Of a DNA stretch of 64,000 bases, positions 37,401 to 47,408 are shown in pieces. Made by a program: the position numbers and the translations under genes. Source of the DNA: an uncultured Xanthomonas sp. (GTDB lineage: Bacteria > Pseudomonadota > Gammaproteobacteria > Xanthomonadales > Xanthomonadaceae); assembly GCA_943912265.1 (NCBI GenBank), contig CALTTS010000005.1:62001-126000 (forward strand), written 5' to 3'. How positions within the stretch are numbered: the first letter of the stretch is position 1; each line of letters begins with the position of its first letter. The notes beneath the pieces are model-generated. The model worked only from the letters and a program-made list of their open reading frames with translations, had not been told where the DNA came from and ran no database searches.

Positions 37401-37432
37401 CCGGGCTCAAGGCCTATGAGGATGCGCAGTGA
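34424..37432 (+). CDS. hsdR: Type I restriction endonuclease subunit HsdR
   Basis: 1,002 residues. The N-terminal PD-(D/E)xK nuclease is visible as Asp120 (HRYDVLLL) and Glu134-x-Lys136 (QIELKT). The SF2 translocase follows: Walker A TGSGKT (Lys280), DECH (383-386), the TGTPIF motif III, VDMLLTGFDSKYL and the QAFSRTNRV motif VI. The long helical C-terminus (~700-1000) is the HsdS/M-docking region. With HsdM and HsdS it would cleave unmodified DNA after ATP-driven translocation. It appears intact. The stop overlaps the hsdS ATG (TGATG). It most resembles the EcoR124I-like group by general layout, which I infer rather than measure. Confidence 0.95.
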   Translation: MHVRESTIEQELIEKLGQLKYTLRPDIRDRAALERNFREKFEALNRVKLTDAEFKRLLDDIVTPDVFTAAHTLRHRNAFIRDDGTPLNYTLVNINDWCKNDFEVASQFRINTDYSYHRYDVLLLINGVPAVQIELKTLGINPRRAIEQIVEYKNDPGNGYTRTLLCFIQLFIVSNRDSTYYFANNNARHFAFNADERFLPIYQYAAPDNTKIGGIDAFADAFLAKCTLGEMISRYMVLVASEQKLLMMRPYQIYAVRNIVECIDRNLGNGYVWHTTGSGKTLTSFKASTLLKANPAIDKCLFVVDRKDLDRQTREEFNRFQQGCVEENTNTESLVRRLVSDDAADKVIVTTIQKLGRALDPARADYRQRLEPLREARIAFIFDECHRSQFGENHQAIKAFFPRAQLFGFTGTPIFEANASYKRIEGDEQTLKTTEDLFQQSLHEYTITHAIEDRNVLRFHVEYYKPEKGGPDGKQVPRPGETLAKRAVVDAILAKHDAATGGRRFNALLATASINDAIEYWRLFAQAQAEKQQAEPGWQPLNIAAVFSPPADVSADVRQLQEDLPQEQEDNRHDPEGKKAALKDIIADYNARFGTNHRIEEFDAYYQDVQQRIKNQQFANADLPHKGREKLDIVIVVDMLLTGFDSKYLNTLYVDKNLRHHGLIQAFSRTNRVLNDTKPYGNILDFRGQQKEVDAAIALFSGARADQAREIWLVDTAPVVIDKLKDARASLDAFMASQGLTGKPDDIANLKGTAAKVAFVKHFKEVQKLQTQLDQYTDLTAEQQAQIETILPGDELRSFRGQYLRKAEELRADRKQAGDLDATTKNEVEQLDFEFVLFASSTIDYDYIMKLIADYSAKAPGSKTSMSREQLIGLIASDAKLIGEREDISDYVRGLKAGEGLSEDAIRAGYEQFKADKAAQDMAALCEKHGLPVAEVQAFVDGILSRRIFDGEQLTELLAPLDLGWKARAQKELALMGDLLPLLKKRAGGREIAGLKAYEDAQ

Positions 37433-38778
37433 TGGCGGAGCGTGACGCGAAGGCGACTGTGCCGGAGGTGCGGTTTCCAGAGTTTGTGGATGCTCAGAAT
37501 TGGAGCGTCGCGCCGATGAGGAAGTTGTATGCCTTCATGCGAAACAACCTGCTCTCTCGAGACAAGCTGAATTACGAGCGTGGGGTAGCCAAGAACATTC
37601 ATTACGGTGACATCCACACCAAGTTTCAGGCGCTATTCGACATCACCAGAGAGAGCGTCCCGTTCATCAACGAAAGCGAGTCAGTGCCCGGGGCAGATTC
37701 CGAGGACTACTGCGTTGAAGGAGATCTGATTTTTGCGGATGCCTCCGAAGATATGCGCGATGTTGGCAAGTGCATCGAAGTCATTCGATTGGCTGGTGAG
37801 CGGTTACTGTCGGGACAGCACACGATCTTGGCGCGTCCAAAGGATGACGCCTTAGTCATCGGGTTTGGTGGACATTTGTTTCGATCTGGCCTGATGCGTT
37901 CGAGGATCGAGAAAGAGGCGCAAGGAACGAAGGTCTACCAGATTTCTTCATCGCGTCTCGGTGGTATCGACATCACGTACCCGAGCGGCAAGGGTGAGCA
38001 ACAAAAAATCGCCGACTGCCTGACCTCGCTGGACGAGGTGATTGCCGCGCAGGGGCGCAAGGTGGAGGCGTTGAAGGCGCACAAGCGCGGCCTGATGCAG
38101 CAGCTGTTCCCCCGCGAAGGCGAAACCCGCCCCCGTCTCCGCTTCCCCGAGTTTCGGGATGCGCCGGAATGGGAGGTGGAACCGCTGGCTTATTACGTCG
38201 CCAGTTTAGACGCCGGCGTCAGTGTTAATTCAGGTGATAGGCCGGCCTGCGGTGATCAGGTCGGTGTGCTAAAGACCAGCTGTGTAGCTAACGGAGTATT
38301 CGATTCACAAGAGAACAAGGTCGTGCAAGATTTAAGTGAAATCGAGCGCGTAAAAGAGCCCGTGCGTGCGAATACGATCCTAATCAGTCGCATGAATACG
38401 ATTGCGCTAGTAGGGGCCAATGCGTTTGTGGAGAAGGATGCGCCAAACCTCTTTCTGCCGGACAGGCTTTGGGCGGCGAAGGTGACTCCGAAAGGGCATG
38501 CGCGCTTCTTGGCCTACGTTCTTGGCTCCGAACGAGGTCGAGCTGCCTTGTCTGGCTTGGCGTCCGGATCGTCCGGGACGATGAAAAATATTGGTAAAGC
38601 CGAAGTCCTTGCTTTGCAGATTTATGCGCCATCTCTTCCTGAGCAACAACGCATCGCCGACTGCCTCTCCTCCCTCGACACCCAGATCGCCGCCGAATCC
38701 CGCCAGCTCGCCGCCCTCAAGGCCCACAAGCAGGGCCTGATGCAGCAACTGTTCCCCGTCGCGTCGGAGGTCGCATGA
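37432..38778 (+). CDS. hsdS: Type I restriction-modification specificity subunit HsdS
   Basis: 448 residues, two target-recognition domains (~15-185 and ~240-395), each closed by a near-identical conserved helical region (EQQKIADCLTSLDEVIAAQG... and EQQRIADCLSSLDTQIAAES..., both ending LMQQLFP). The conserved regions act as the spacer helices that set the distance between half-sites. The recognition domains are visibly richer in A/T than the conserved regions and neighbouring genes, the usual mark of swapped specificity cassettes. The ATG at 37432 overlaps the hsdR stop; the stop overlaps the next gene's ATG (ATGA). Confidence 0.94.
   Translation: MAERDAKATVPEVRFPEFVDAQNWSVAPMRKLYAFMRNNLLSRDKLNYERGVAKNIHYGDIHTKFQALFDITRESVPFINESESVPGADSEDYCVEGDLIFADASEDMRDVGKCIEVIRLAGERLLSGQHTILARPKDDALVIGFGGHLFRSGLMRSRIEKEAQGTKVYQISSSRLGGIDITYPSGKGEQQKIADCLTSLDEVIAAQGRKVEALKAHKRGLMQQLFPREGETRPRLRFPEFRDAPEWEVEPLAYYVASLDAGVSVNSGDRPACGDQVGVLKTSCVANGVFDSQENKVVQDLSEIERVKEPVRANTILISRMNTIALVGANAFVEKDAPNLFLPDRLWAAKVTPKGHARFLAYVLGSERGRAALSGLASGSSGTMKNIGKAEVLALQIYAPSLPEQQRIADCLSSLDTQIAAESRQLAALKAHKQGLMQQLFPVASEVA
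37996..38112 (+). repeat. hsdS conserved-region repeat, copy 1
   Basis: A 117-base direct repeat encoding the central spacer helices of HsdS. Its partner is at 38641-38757. Both run from GAGCAACAA to CTGTTCCCC and are clearly similar though not identical. Such repeats can recombine to exchange target-recognition domains. Confidence 0.75.
38641..38757 (+). repeat. hsdS conserved-region repeat, copy 2
   Basis: Second copy of the 117-base direct repeat (first at 37996-38112), encoding the C-terminal spacer helices of HsdS. Confidence 0.75.
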
Positions 38779-40469
38779 CATCTGCTTCCGCGAAAACGGA
38801 AGAGGGCTTGAGCGTCCTGCTGGAGAGACTGATCGCCTGGTGGGAGAACGAGGTGGTGGAATTCAAGCAGGCCAGCGGCGATTACAGCACCGACGACATC
38901 GGCAGGTATTTCTCCGCGTTGGCAAACGAGGCCAACCTGCGGGGAGCCAATGCTGGATGGCTGGTGTTCGGCGTCCACGACAAGACCCGGCAGGTGGTAG
39001 GCACGGATTATCGCCAACAGGTCCAGCGCCTGCATTCGCTGAAGATGCAGATTGCCGAAAACGCGGATCCGCGTATCACCTTCCGCGACATCCACGAGCT
39101 GGAGCACCCAGACGGTCGCGTGCTGCTGTTCGAGATTCCTCCGGCGCCCCAGGGTATTCCGATTGGCTGGAAGGGCCACTATTACGCCCGTGCCGGCGAA
39201 AGCCTGACTTCGCTCGGACTGGACAAGCTTGACGACATCCGCCACCAGACGCAGGCACAGGATTGGACCGCGCAGGTGGTGGCCGGTGCCACCTTTGACG
39301 ATCTGGATGAAGCCGCCATGGACAGGGCGCGTGAGTCCTTCGCGCAGAAATACGCCAACCGTTTCAAGCCGGGTGAAGTCGAAAGCTGGCCACTCGCGGC
39401 TTTCCTTGATCGGGCGCGCGTCACGCAGGATGGCCAGATCACCCGCGCCACGTTGCTGCTGTTGGGCAAGGCCGAATCGGCCCATCGTTTGTCGCCCCAT
39501 CCCGCGCAGTTGACATGGAAGCTGGAAGGCCCGGAGCGCGCCTACGAGCATTTCGGTCCGCCATTCCTGCTGAATACGACGCGCCTGTACCAGCGCATCC
39601 GCAACATTCAACTCCGCCTGCTGCCGCACGATGAGCTGTTGCCAGTCGAGGTCTCCAAATACGATCAGAAGATCGTGCTGGAAGGCCTGCACAACTGCAT
39701 CGCCCATCAGGACTACACCCGCAATGGTCGAGTGGTGGTGACGGAACGGCTGGACAGGCTGGTGTTCGAGAACGAAGGCAGCTTCTTTGAGGGGCTGCCG
39801 GACGAATACATCCAGGGCGACAAAACCCCGCGCCGCTACCGCAATCCGGCCTTGGCCCAGGCCATGGTCGAACTGAACATGATCGATACCATGGGCTACG
39901 GGATTCATTCGATCTATGCAGGCCAAGTGCGGCGCTACTTTCCGCTGCCTGACTACGATCTGGGCGAGCCGAACGCCGTCAGGCTGACGATCTACGGCAG
40001 CGTGGTCGATCCTGCTTACAGCCGTCTTCTGATCCAGAAGACGGATTTGCCGCTGACGGACGTGCTGGCGTTGGACCGCGTGCAGAAGAAGCTGCCCATT
40101 CCGGATGAAGCGGCGGCCCGGCTACGGCGCAGCAAGCTGATTGAGGGACGCAAGCCCCACTTCCACGTATCGGCCTCGGTAGCCGAGGCAACCGCAAGCA
40201 AGGCGGATTACATCCGGACCCGGGCCCAGGACGATGCCTTCTACGCCAAGCTGTTGACCGACTATCTGGAGAAATTCAGCCAGGCAAATCGCAAGGAAAT
40301 CAATGATTTGCTTATGGGTAAGTTGAGCGATGCCCTGGATGAAAGGCAGAAGTACAACAAGATCAGCAGCTTGCTGACCCGCCTTCGCCGGCAAGGCATG
40401 ATCGTCAACACCGGCTCGGATACGGCTCCCTGCTGGCGGTTGACAGAGAGGAAAGCAAAGAGAAATTAG
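38775..40469 (+). CDS. AlbA_2/Schlafen-like domain protein within the hsd operon
   Basis: 564 residues. The N-terminal ~150 residues match the AlbA_2 (Schlafen-like, divergent AAA_4) domain: ENEVVEFKQASGDYSTDDIG with the E-F-K motif at 29-31, then FSALANEANLRGANAGWLVFGVHD. The middle (~275-340) resembles the HATPase_c_4 module found behind AlbA_2 in RecG-like regulators: VLEGLHNCIAHQDYTRNG, VFENEGSF. A winged-helix-like end follows (RLRRQGMIVN). Family members are annotated as DNA-binding regulators, while Schlafen relatives cleave tRNA. The ATGA overlap with hsdS argues that it belongs to the restriction system. Its position inside hsd genes recalls the anticodon nuclease PrrC. Activity unknown. 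Confidence 0.83.
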   Translation: MTSASAKTEEGLSVLLERLIAWWENEVVEFKQASGDYSTDDIGRYFSALANEANLRGANAGWLVFGVHDKTRQVVGTDYRQQVQRLHSLKMQIAENADPRITFRDIHELEHPDGRVLLFEIPPAPQGIPIGWKGHYYARAGESLTSLGLDKLDDIRHQTQAQDWTAQVVAGATFDDLDEAAMDRARESFAQKYANRFKPGEVESWPLAAFLDRARVTQDGQITRATLLLLGKAESAHRLSPHPAQLTWKLEGPERAYEHFGPPFLLNTTRLYQRIRNIQLRLLPHDELLPVEVSKYDQKIVLEGLHNCIAHQDYTRNGRVVVTERLDRLVFENEGSFFEGLPDEYIQGDKTPRRYRNPALAQAMVELNMIDTMGYGIHSIYAGQVRRYFPLPDYDLGEPNAVRLTIYGSVVDPAYSRLLIQKTDLPLTDVLALDRVQKKLPIPDEAAARLRRSKLIEGRKPHFHVSASVAEATASKADYIRTRAQDDAFYAKLLTDYLEKFSQANRKEINDLLMGKLSDALDERQKYNKISSLLTRLRRQGMIVNTGSDTAPCWRLTERKAKRN

Positions 40470-40865
40470 AGGCCTGCACAGAGAAATTTTAAAAAATCAA
40501 ATAAAATCAATTGGATGGGTCTCTTTGCAGCACGCCTTTTGCGGAGATGAGTCAGACAGTACGCATGGATGGTCCGATCCATGACGCAGGCAATCGACGA
40601 CCGCCAGGGGTGATATGCATCACTCCTTTCGGGATGCAGACCCACTTGGTTGGGGGCACGGGGCAACCGTCAAGCAGTCCTTGACGGTTCAAATCGCAAC
40701 GGCTGCAGGCAACCCCCGAGGAACGCTCGGCGGTCCAAGACCCGGACAAGCGCTGCTGTACGGGCGCTGCGGCAGCATCAGCGAACAGCGCAGGCGGTAG
40801 GCCTGCGCAGTCGATGCCGGCGACGAGGCGAAAGTGGAAAACAGGTTCAGGAAACGACGTAAGAC
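40470..40865 (+). other. 396-base non-coding gap inside the hsd locus, with five hairpins
   Basis: No credible gene is present. The left end (40485-40512) is A/T-rich and may contain the hsdM promoter (TAAAAT at 40502-40507). Between 40564 and 40808 five stems follow one another: CATGGAT/ATCCATG (40564-40583), GGGGTGAT/ATCACTCC with loop ATGC (40607-40626), AACCGTCAAG/CTTGACGGTT with loop CAGTC (40665-40689), CCGAG/CTCGG (40716-40730) and GCGCAGGC/GCCTGCGC with loop GGTAG (40788-40808). A G-T pair in the second stem is only stable as RNA on the plus strand. It could be a structured leader of hsdM or a small RNA. Short ORFs in the gap show no coding character. Confidence 0.6.
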
Positions 40866-42485
40866 ATGACCGAAAACGACCAGAAGCAACTCGGCAAAAC
40901 CCTGTGGGCCATCGCCGATCAGCTGCGCGGCAGCATGAATGCGGACGACTTCCGCGACTACATGCTGTCGTTCCTGTTCCTGCGCTACCTGTCGGACAAC
41001 TACGAGGCCGCGGCGAAGAAGGAGCTGGGTCCGGATTATCCCGACCCGGCCGCCATCGGCAACGGCGGGAGGACGCCGCTGTCGGTGTGGTACGAGCACA
41101 ACATCGACGACATCGCCCAGTTCGAGCAGCAGATGCGGCGCAAGGCGCATTACGTCATCCGGCCACAGTTCCTGTGGAGCCACATCGTCCATCTGGCGAA
41201 AACGCAGAACGATGACCTGTTGAACACCTTGCAGGAAGGCTTCAGGTACATCGAGGAGGAGTCTTTCGAGAGCAAGTTCCAGGGCCTGTTTTCGGAGATC
41301 AACCTCACCTCGGACAAGCTGGGCCGCAAGTACGCCGACCGCAACGCCAAGCTGTGCGCGGTGATCAGCGAGATCGCGCGCGGCATGGCGCTGTTCTCCA
41401 CCGACACCGACACGCTGGGCGATGCCTACGAGTACCTGATCGGCCAGTTCGCCGCCGGCAGCGGCAAGAAGGCGGGCGAGTTCTACACGCCGCAGCCCAT
41501 TTCCAACATCCTTTCGGCCATCGTCACCCTGGACAGCCAGGAGCCGGCCACCGGGCCGCGCGCCAAACTCGACAGCGTGTTCGATTTCGCCTGCGGCTCC
41601 GGCTCGCTGCTGCTCAATATCCGCCAGCGGATGAAGGCCGCCGGCGGCAGCATCGGCAAGATCTATGGGCAGGAATACAACGTCACCACCTACAACCTGG
41701 CGCGCATGAACATGCTGCTGCACGGGGTGAAGGACACCGAGTTCGAGATCCATCACGGCGACACGCTGAAGAACGACTGGGACTGGCTGCGCGAGACCAA
41801 TCCGGCAAAACAGCCCCGGTTCGATGCCGTGGTCGCCAACCCGCCCTTCAGTTACCGCTGGGAACCGAAGGACGAGGCCGCGCAGGACCCGCGCTTCAGG
41901 AACCACGGGGTAGCACCGAAGAGCGCGGCCGATTTCGCCTTCCTGCTGCACGGCCTGCATTATCTGAAGGACGACGGCACGATGGCCATCATCCTGCCGC
42001 ACGGCGTGCTGTTCCGTGGCGGCAAGGAGGCCGACATCCGCCGCAAACTGCTGGATGACGGCAACGTCGACACGGTGATCGGCCTGCCGGCCAACCTGTT
42101 CTATTCCACGGGCATTCCGGTGTGCATCCTGGTGCTGAAGAAGTGCAAGAAGCCGGACGATGTGCTGTTCATCAACGCGGCCGAGCACTTCACCAAGGGC
42201 AAGCGGCAGAACCAGCTGGGCGAGGCGGACATCGAGCGGATCGTTTCGACGTACCGGAACCGCACGGAGCAGGAGCGCTATTCCCGCCGGGTGGCGATGC
42301 GGGAAATCATCGACAACGACTACAACCTCAACATCTCGCGCTACGTGAGTACTGCCGAGGCCGAGCCGGAGATCGACCTGGCCGCCGTGCACGGCGATCT
42401 GGTACAGATTGAGCGCGAGCTTGCGGCAGCCAAGGCGAAGCACAACGCTTTTCTGGTGGAGCTGGGGCTGGCACCGTTGCCTTGA
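40866..42485 (+). CDS. hsdM: Type I restriction-modification methyltransferase subunit HsdM
   Basis: 539 residues: an N-terminal helical domain (KTLWAIADQLRGSMNADDFRDYMLSFLFLRYLSD), then the N6-adenine methyltransferase with SAM-binding motif I FDFACGSGS (~239-247), GEFYTPQPI, and catalytic motif IV NPPF (325-328). The C-terminal coiled region (QIERELAAAKAKHNAFL) docks HsdS. It methylates adenine in the HsdS target to protect host DNA. AGGAAA precedes the ATG at 40866 by 14 bases. It is separated from the other hsd genes by the structured gap and followed by a strong hairpin. Confidence 0.96.
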   Translation: MTENDQKQLGKTLWAIADQLRGSMNADDFRDYMLSFLFLRYLSDNYEAAAKKELGPDYPDPAAIGNGGRTPLSVWYEHNIDDIAQFEQQMRRKAHYVIRPQFLWSHIVHLAKTQNDDLLNTLQEGFRYIEEESFESKFQGLFSEINLTSDKLGRKYADRNAKLCAVISEIARGMALFSTDTDTLGDAYEYLIGQFAAGSGKKAGEFYTPQPISNILSAIVTLDSQEPATGPRAKLDSVFDFACGSGSLLLNIRQRMKAAGGSIGKIYGQEYNVTTYNLARMNMLLHGVKDTEFEIHHGDTLKNDWDWLRETNPAKQPRFDAVVANPPFSYRWEPKDEAAQDPRFRNHGVAPKSAADFAFLLHGLHYLKDDGTMAIILPHGVLFRGGKEADIRRKLLDDGNVDTVIGLPANLFYSTGIPVCILVLKKCKKPDDVLFINAAEHFTKGKRQNQLGEADIERIVSTYRNRTEQERYSRRVAMREIIDNDYNLNISRYVSTAEAEPEIDLAAVHGDLVQIERELAAAKAKHNAFLVELGLAPLP

Positions 42486-42504
42486 GTAATTGAAGGCGCA
42501 AAAG

Positions 42505-42530
42505 CGAACGGCCCGTTGCCGGGCCGTTCG
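42505..42530 (+). terminator. Hairpin terminator between hsdM and the M16 peptidase gene
   Basis: A 10-base perfect stem CGAACGGCCC / GGGCCGTTCG with loop GTTGCC, 20 bases after the hsdM stop and 27 bases beyond the convergent M16 stop. A-rich DNA (AAAAG) lies on the left, so leftward transcripts would end with a short U-run; it is probably bidirectional. Confidence 0.6.
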
Positions 42531-42556
42531 GGTGATGCACTGTGGAGGCGGGTGGC

Positions 42557-45346
<2,790 letters not shown>

Positions 45347-45501
45347 CGGGCGGAATCTCCGTGGGGTCGAAAAGGGCGCCGGCGCGCACAGGGCGCCGGC
45401 ACCGGCCCGCGAGTATCCGCTTTCCGGCCGCGCCGCACCTGTGCATTCGGACAGGGTAGGGGGCGGGGCCGCGGCCGCGTTGCACGGCCGCGGCGCCCGG
45501 C

Positions 45502-45990
45502 TCACGGCGCTTCGCCGCCGGCCACCCGCGAGAAGAAGTCGTAGATGCCCGCGTCGCTCATCCTGCGCGCGTTGGCCAGCTCGCCGGCCTTGGTGGCGTA
45601 GACCACCTTGCCCTCGGGCGAGACCACCACAGCGGCCGGGATGCCTTTCTGGATCGGGTGGCCGTAGGCCGTGTCCAGCGCGAGGTTGCGGTCGAAGTTG
45701 CCGACGTCGATCTTCACCACCTCGAAGTGCCTGGCCACCAGCGCGGCGTTCTTCTCGGTGTGCAGCGCGGCGTCGAGGGCGCGGCAGTCGCCGCACCAGT
45801 TGGCGCCAAACACCAGCAGGGTCGGCTTGTGTGCGCGCCTGCCGGCGGCCAGCGCCTGCTTCACCTGCGCCTGCGCATCGGCCTGCTCGTCGTAGGGCAG
45901 GTTGCCGTGGGGCGCCTTGTCGGCGGGCGCGTCGGCGGCGTGGGCCAGCGGCGCCAGCGCGAGCAGGGAAACCAGCAGCCAGTGTTTCAT
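45502..45990 (-). CDS. Exported thioredoxin-family protein
   Basis: 162 residues: a Sec signal (MKHWLLVSLLALAPLAHA) and a thioredoxin fold with active site WCGDC (Cys66, Cys69), FGANWCGDCRAL followed by a β-strand/helix pattern, and GIPAAVVVSPEGKVVY with the cis-Pro region. WCGDC differs from the common WCGPC. It is likely a periplasmic thiol reductase/oxidase; partner unknown. Start ATG 45990 with GGGG-type spacing upstream. It is divergent from the pseudouridine synthase gene. Confidence 0.9.
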   Translation of the reverse strand: MKHWLLVSLLALAPLAHAADAPADKAPHGNLPYDEQADAQAQVKQALAAGRRAHKPTLLVFGANWCGDCRALDAALHTEKNAALVARHFEVVKIDVGNFDRNLALDTAYGHPIQKGIPAAVVVSPEGKVVYATKAGELANARRMSDAGIYDFFSRVAGGEAP

Positions 45991-46143
45991 GCGGGGAACC
46001 TCGACGAAGGGGCTGCCATCGTGCGAAGCCCCGGCCCGCGGCGTCAACCGCGGCTTGGCGACGCGGGCGGGAAACTGCGGTGCATGCGCAGCCCGGTGCC
46101 GGCGGCGATGGCGCCGGGCCTGGGGGCACCGGATAATCCGGCG

Positions 46144-46893
46144 GTGAACGCCATTCCCGACCCCGCCGCGGCCGAGCCGCCGCTGACCGTCCTCCACTGC
46201 GACGAACGCCTGGTCGTGGTCCACAAGCCCGCCGGGCTGATGGTCCACGACAGCAAGCTGGCGCGCGGCGAGGCGGATTTCCTTGCCGACCGCATGCGCG
46301 CGCAGTTCGGCAGGCCGGTGTTCCTCGTCCATCGCCTCGACCGCGCCACCAGCGGCTGCCTGCTGGCCGCCTTCGACCGCGAGACCGCCAGCGTGCTCGG
46401 CAAGGCGCTGATGGCCGGGGAGATCGACAAGGACTACCTCGCGGTGTGCCGCGGCTGGCCGGCCGAGGCGGATTTCCTCGTCGACCATCCGCTCGACGGC
46501 GGCCCCGGCAAGCCGGACAAGAAGCCGGCGCAGACCCGCTTCCGCCGGCTGGCGCTCGCCGAGATGCCGTGGCCGGCCGGCGGCTTCGACAGCGCCCGCT
46601 ACGCGCTGCTGCGCTGCTCGCCGCTGACCGGCCGCTTCCGCCAGATCCGCCGCCACCTCAAGCACCTGTCGCACCACCTGATCGGCGACACCAGCCACGG
46701 CGACGGTCGCCACAACCGCTTGTTCCGCATGCAGGGCGTGCACCGGATGCTGCTGCATGCCGAGCGCCTGTCCTTTCCCGATCCGTCAGGCAGTGGCCGG
46801 ATCGACGTCATCGCTCCGCCCGACGGCGAGTTCGCCAAGGCGCTGGCGTTGCTGGGCCTGCAGGATGCGCTGGCGGTGCATGTCGGCAATTGA
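46144..46893 (+). CDS. truC: RluA-family pseudouridine synthase, TruC-like (tRNA U65)
   Basis: 249 residues. The catalytic motif HRLDRATSG places the nucleophilic Asp at residue 66. ERLVVVHKPAGLMVHDS, the RYALLRCSPLTGRFRQIRRHLKHLSHHLIGD block and MLLHAERLSFPDP follow the TruC pattern (Lys/His-rich HxHxxHxIIGD-like), and there is no S4 domain, as in TruC. Target is probably U65 of tRNA, by family. The start is the GTG at 46144; the upstream ATGs at 46084 and 46108 would add a Pro/Ala-rich extension. Confidence 0.82.
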   Translation: MNAIPDPAAAEPPLTVLHCDERLVVVHKPAGLMVHDSKLARGEADFLADRMRAQFGRPVFLVHRLDRATSGCLLAAFDRETASVLGKALMAGEIDKDYLAVCRGWPAEADFLVDHPLDGGPGKPDKKPAQTRFRRLALAEMPWPAGGFDSARYALLRCSPLTGRFRQIRRHLKHLSHHLIGDTSHGDGRHNRLFRMQGVHRMLLHAERLSFPDPSGSGRIDVIAPPDGEFAKALALLGLQDALAVHVGN

Positions 46894-46941
46894 GTCGAGC
46901 GTCCGCGATGCGGATGTCATCTTGCCGATTACAATGTCGCC

Positions 46942-47373
46942 ATGCCCAACCCGCCGCTCGTCGTGACCGCCACGCTCGCCATTCCCGACGAGGAACTGGT
47001 GGAGCGCTTCGTGCGCGCCAGCGGCGCCGGCGGACAGAACGTCAACAAGGTGTCCTCGGCGGTGGAGCTGCGCTTCGATGTGGCCACCTCGCCCTCGCTG
47101 CCCGAGTCGCTGCGCGCGCGCCTGCTGGCCCGCCGCGACCGCCGGCTCACCGACGAGGGCGTGCTGGTGATCGACGCGCAGCGCTTCCGCACCCAGGAGC
47201 GCAACCGCGACGACGCGCGCGAGCGCCTGGCCGAGTTCGTCCGCGCCGGCCTGTCCGTGCCCAAGCCGCGCCTCGCCACCCGTCCCACCCGCGCCTCGCA
47301 GCGCCGCCGCCTCGAGGCCAAGCGCGTGCAGGGCCAGGTCAAGCGCGGCCGCACGCGGCCGGACTGGGACTGA
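46942..47373 (+). CDS. arfB: Alternative ribosome-rescue factor ArfB (peptidyl-tRNA hydrolase)
   Basis: 143 residues. RASGAGGQNVNKVSSAVELRF contains the GGQ motif (residues 30-32), which catalyses peptidyl-tRNA hydrolysis on stalled ribosomes. The C-terminal basic tail (RPTRASQRRRLEAKRVQGQVKRGR), which enters the empty mRNA channel, is present. The short single-domain length separates it from full release factors. ATG at 46942, 48 bases after the pseudouridine synthase. Confidence 0.95.
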   Translation: MPNPPLVVTATLAIPDEELVERFVRASGAGGQNVNKVSSAVELRFDVATSPSLPESLRARLLARRDRRLTDEGVLVIDAQRFRTQERNRDDARERLAEFVRAGLSVPKPRLATRPTRASQRRRLEAKRVQGQVKRGRTRPDWD

Positions 47374-47408
47374 CCCCCACCACGGCCTTCACCTGCTGGA
47401 ACCCCCGC

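Noticed and set aside
40615..40800. A 61-codon frame in the hsd gap
   Set aside because: No ribosome-binding site and no codon bias like neighbours, and it runs through the hairpins. The overlapping minus-strand frame (40552-40749) is equally unconvincing.
45469..45493. Hairpin CCGCGGCCG/CGGCCGCGG after the thioredoxin-like gene as a terminator
   Set aside because: Perfect 9-base stem but only G/C flanks, without a U-run.
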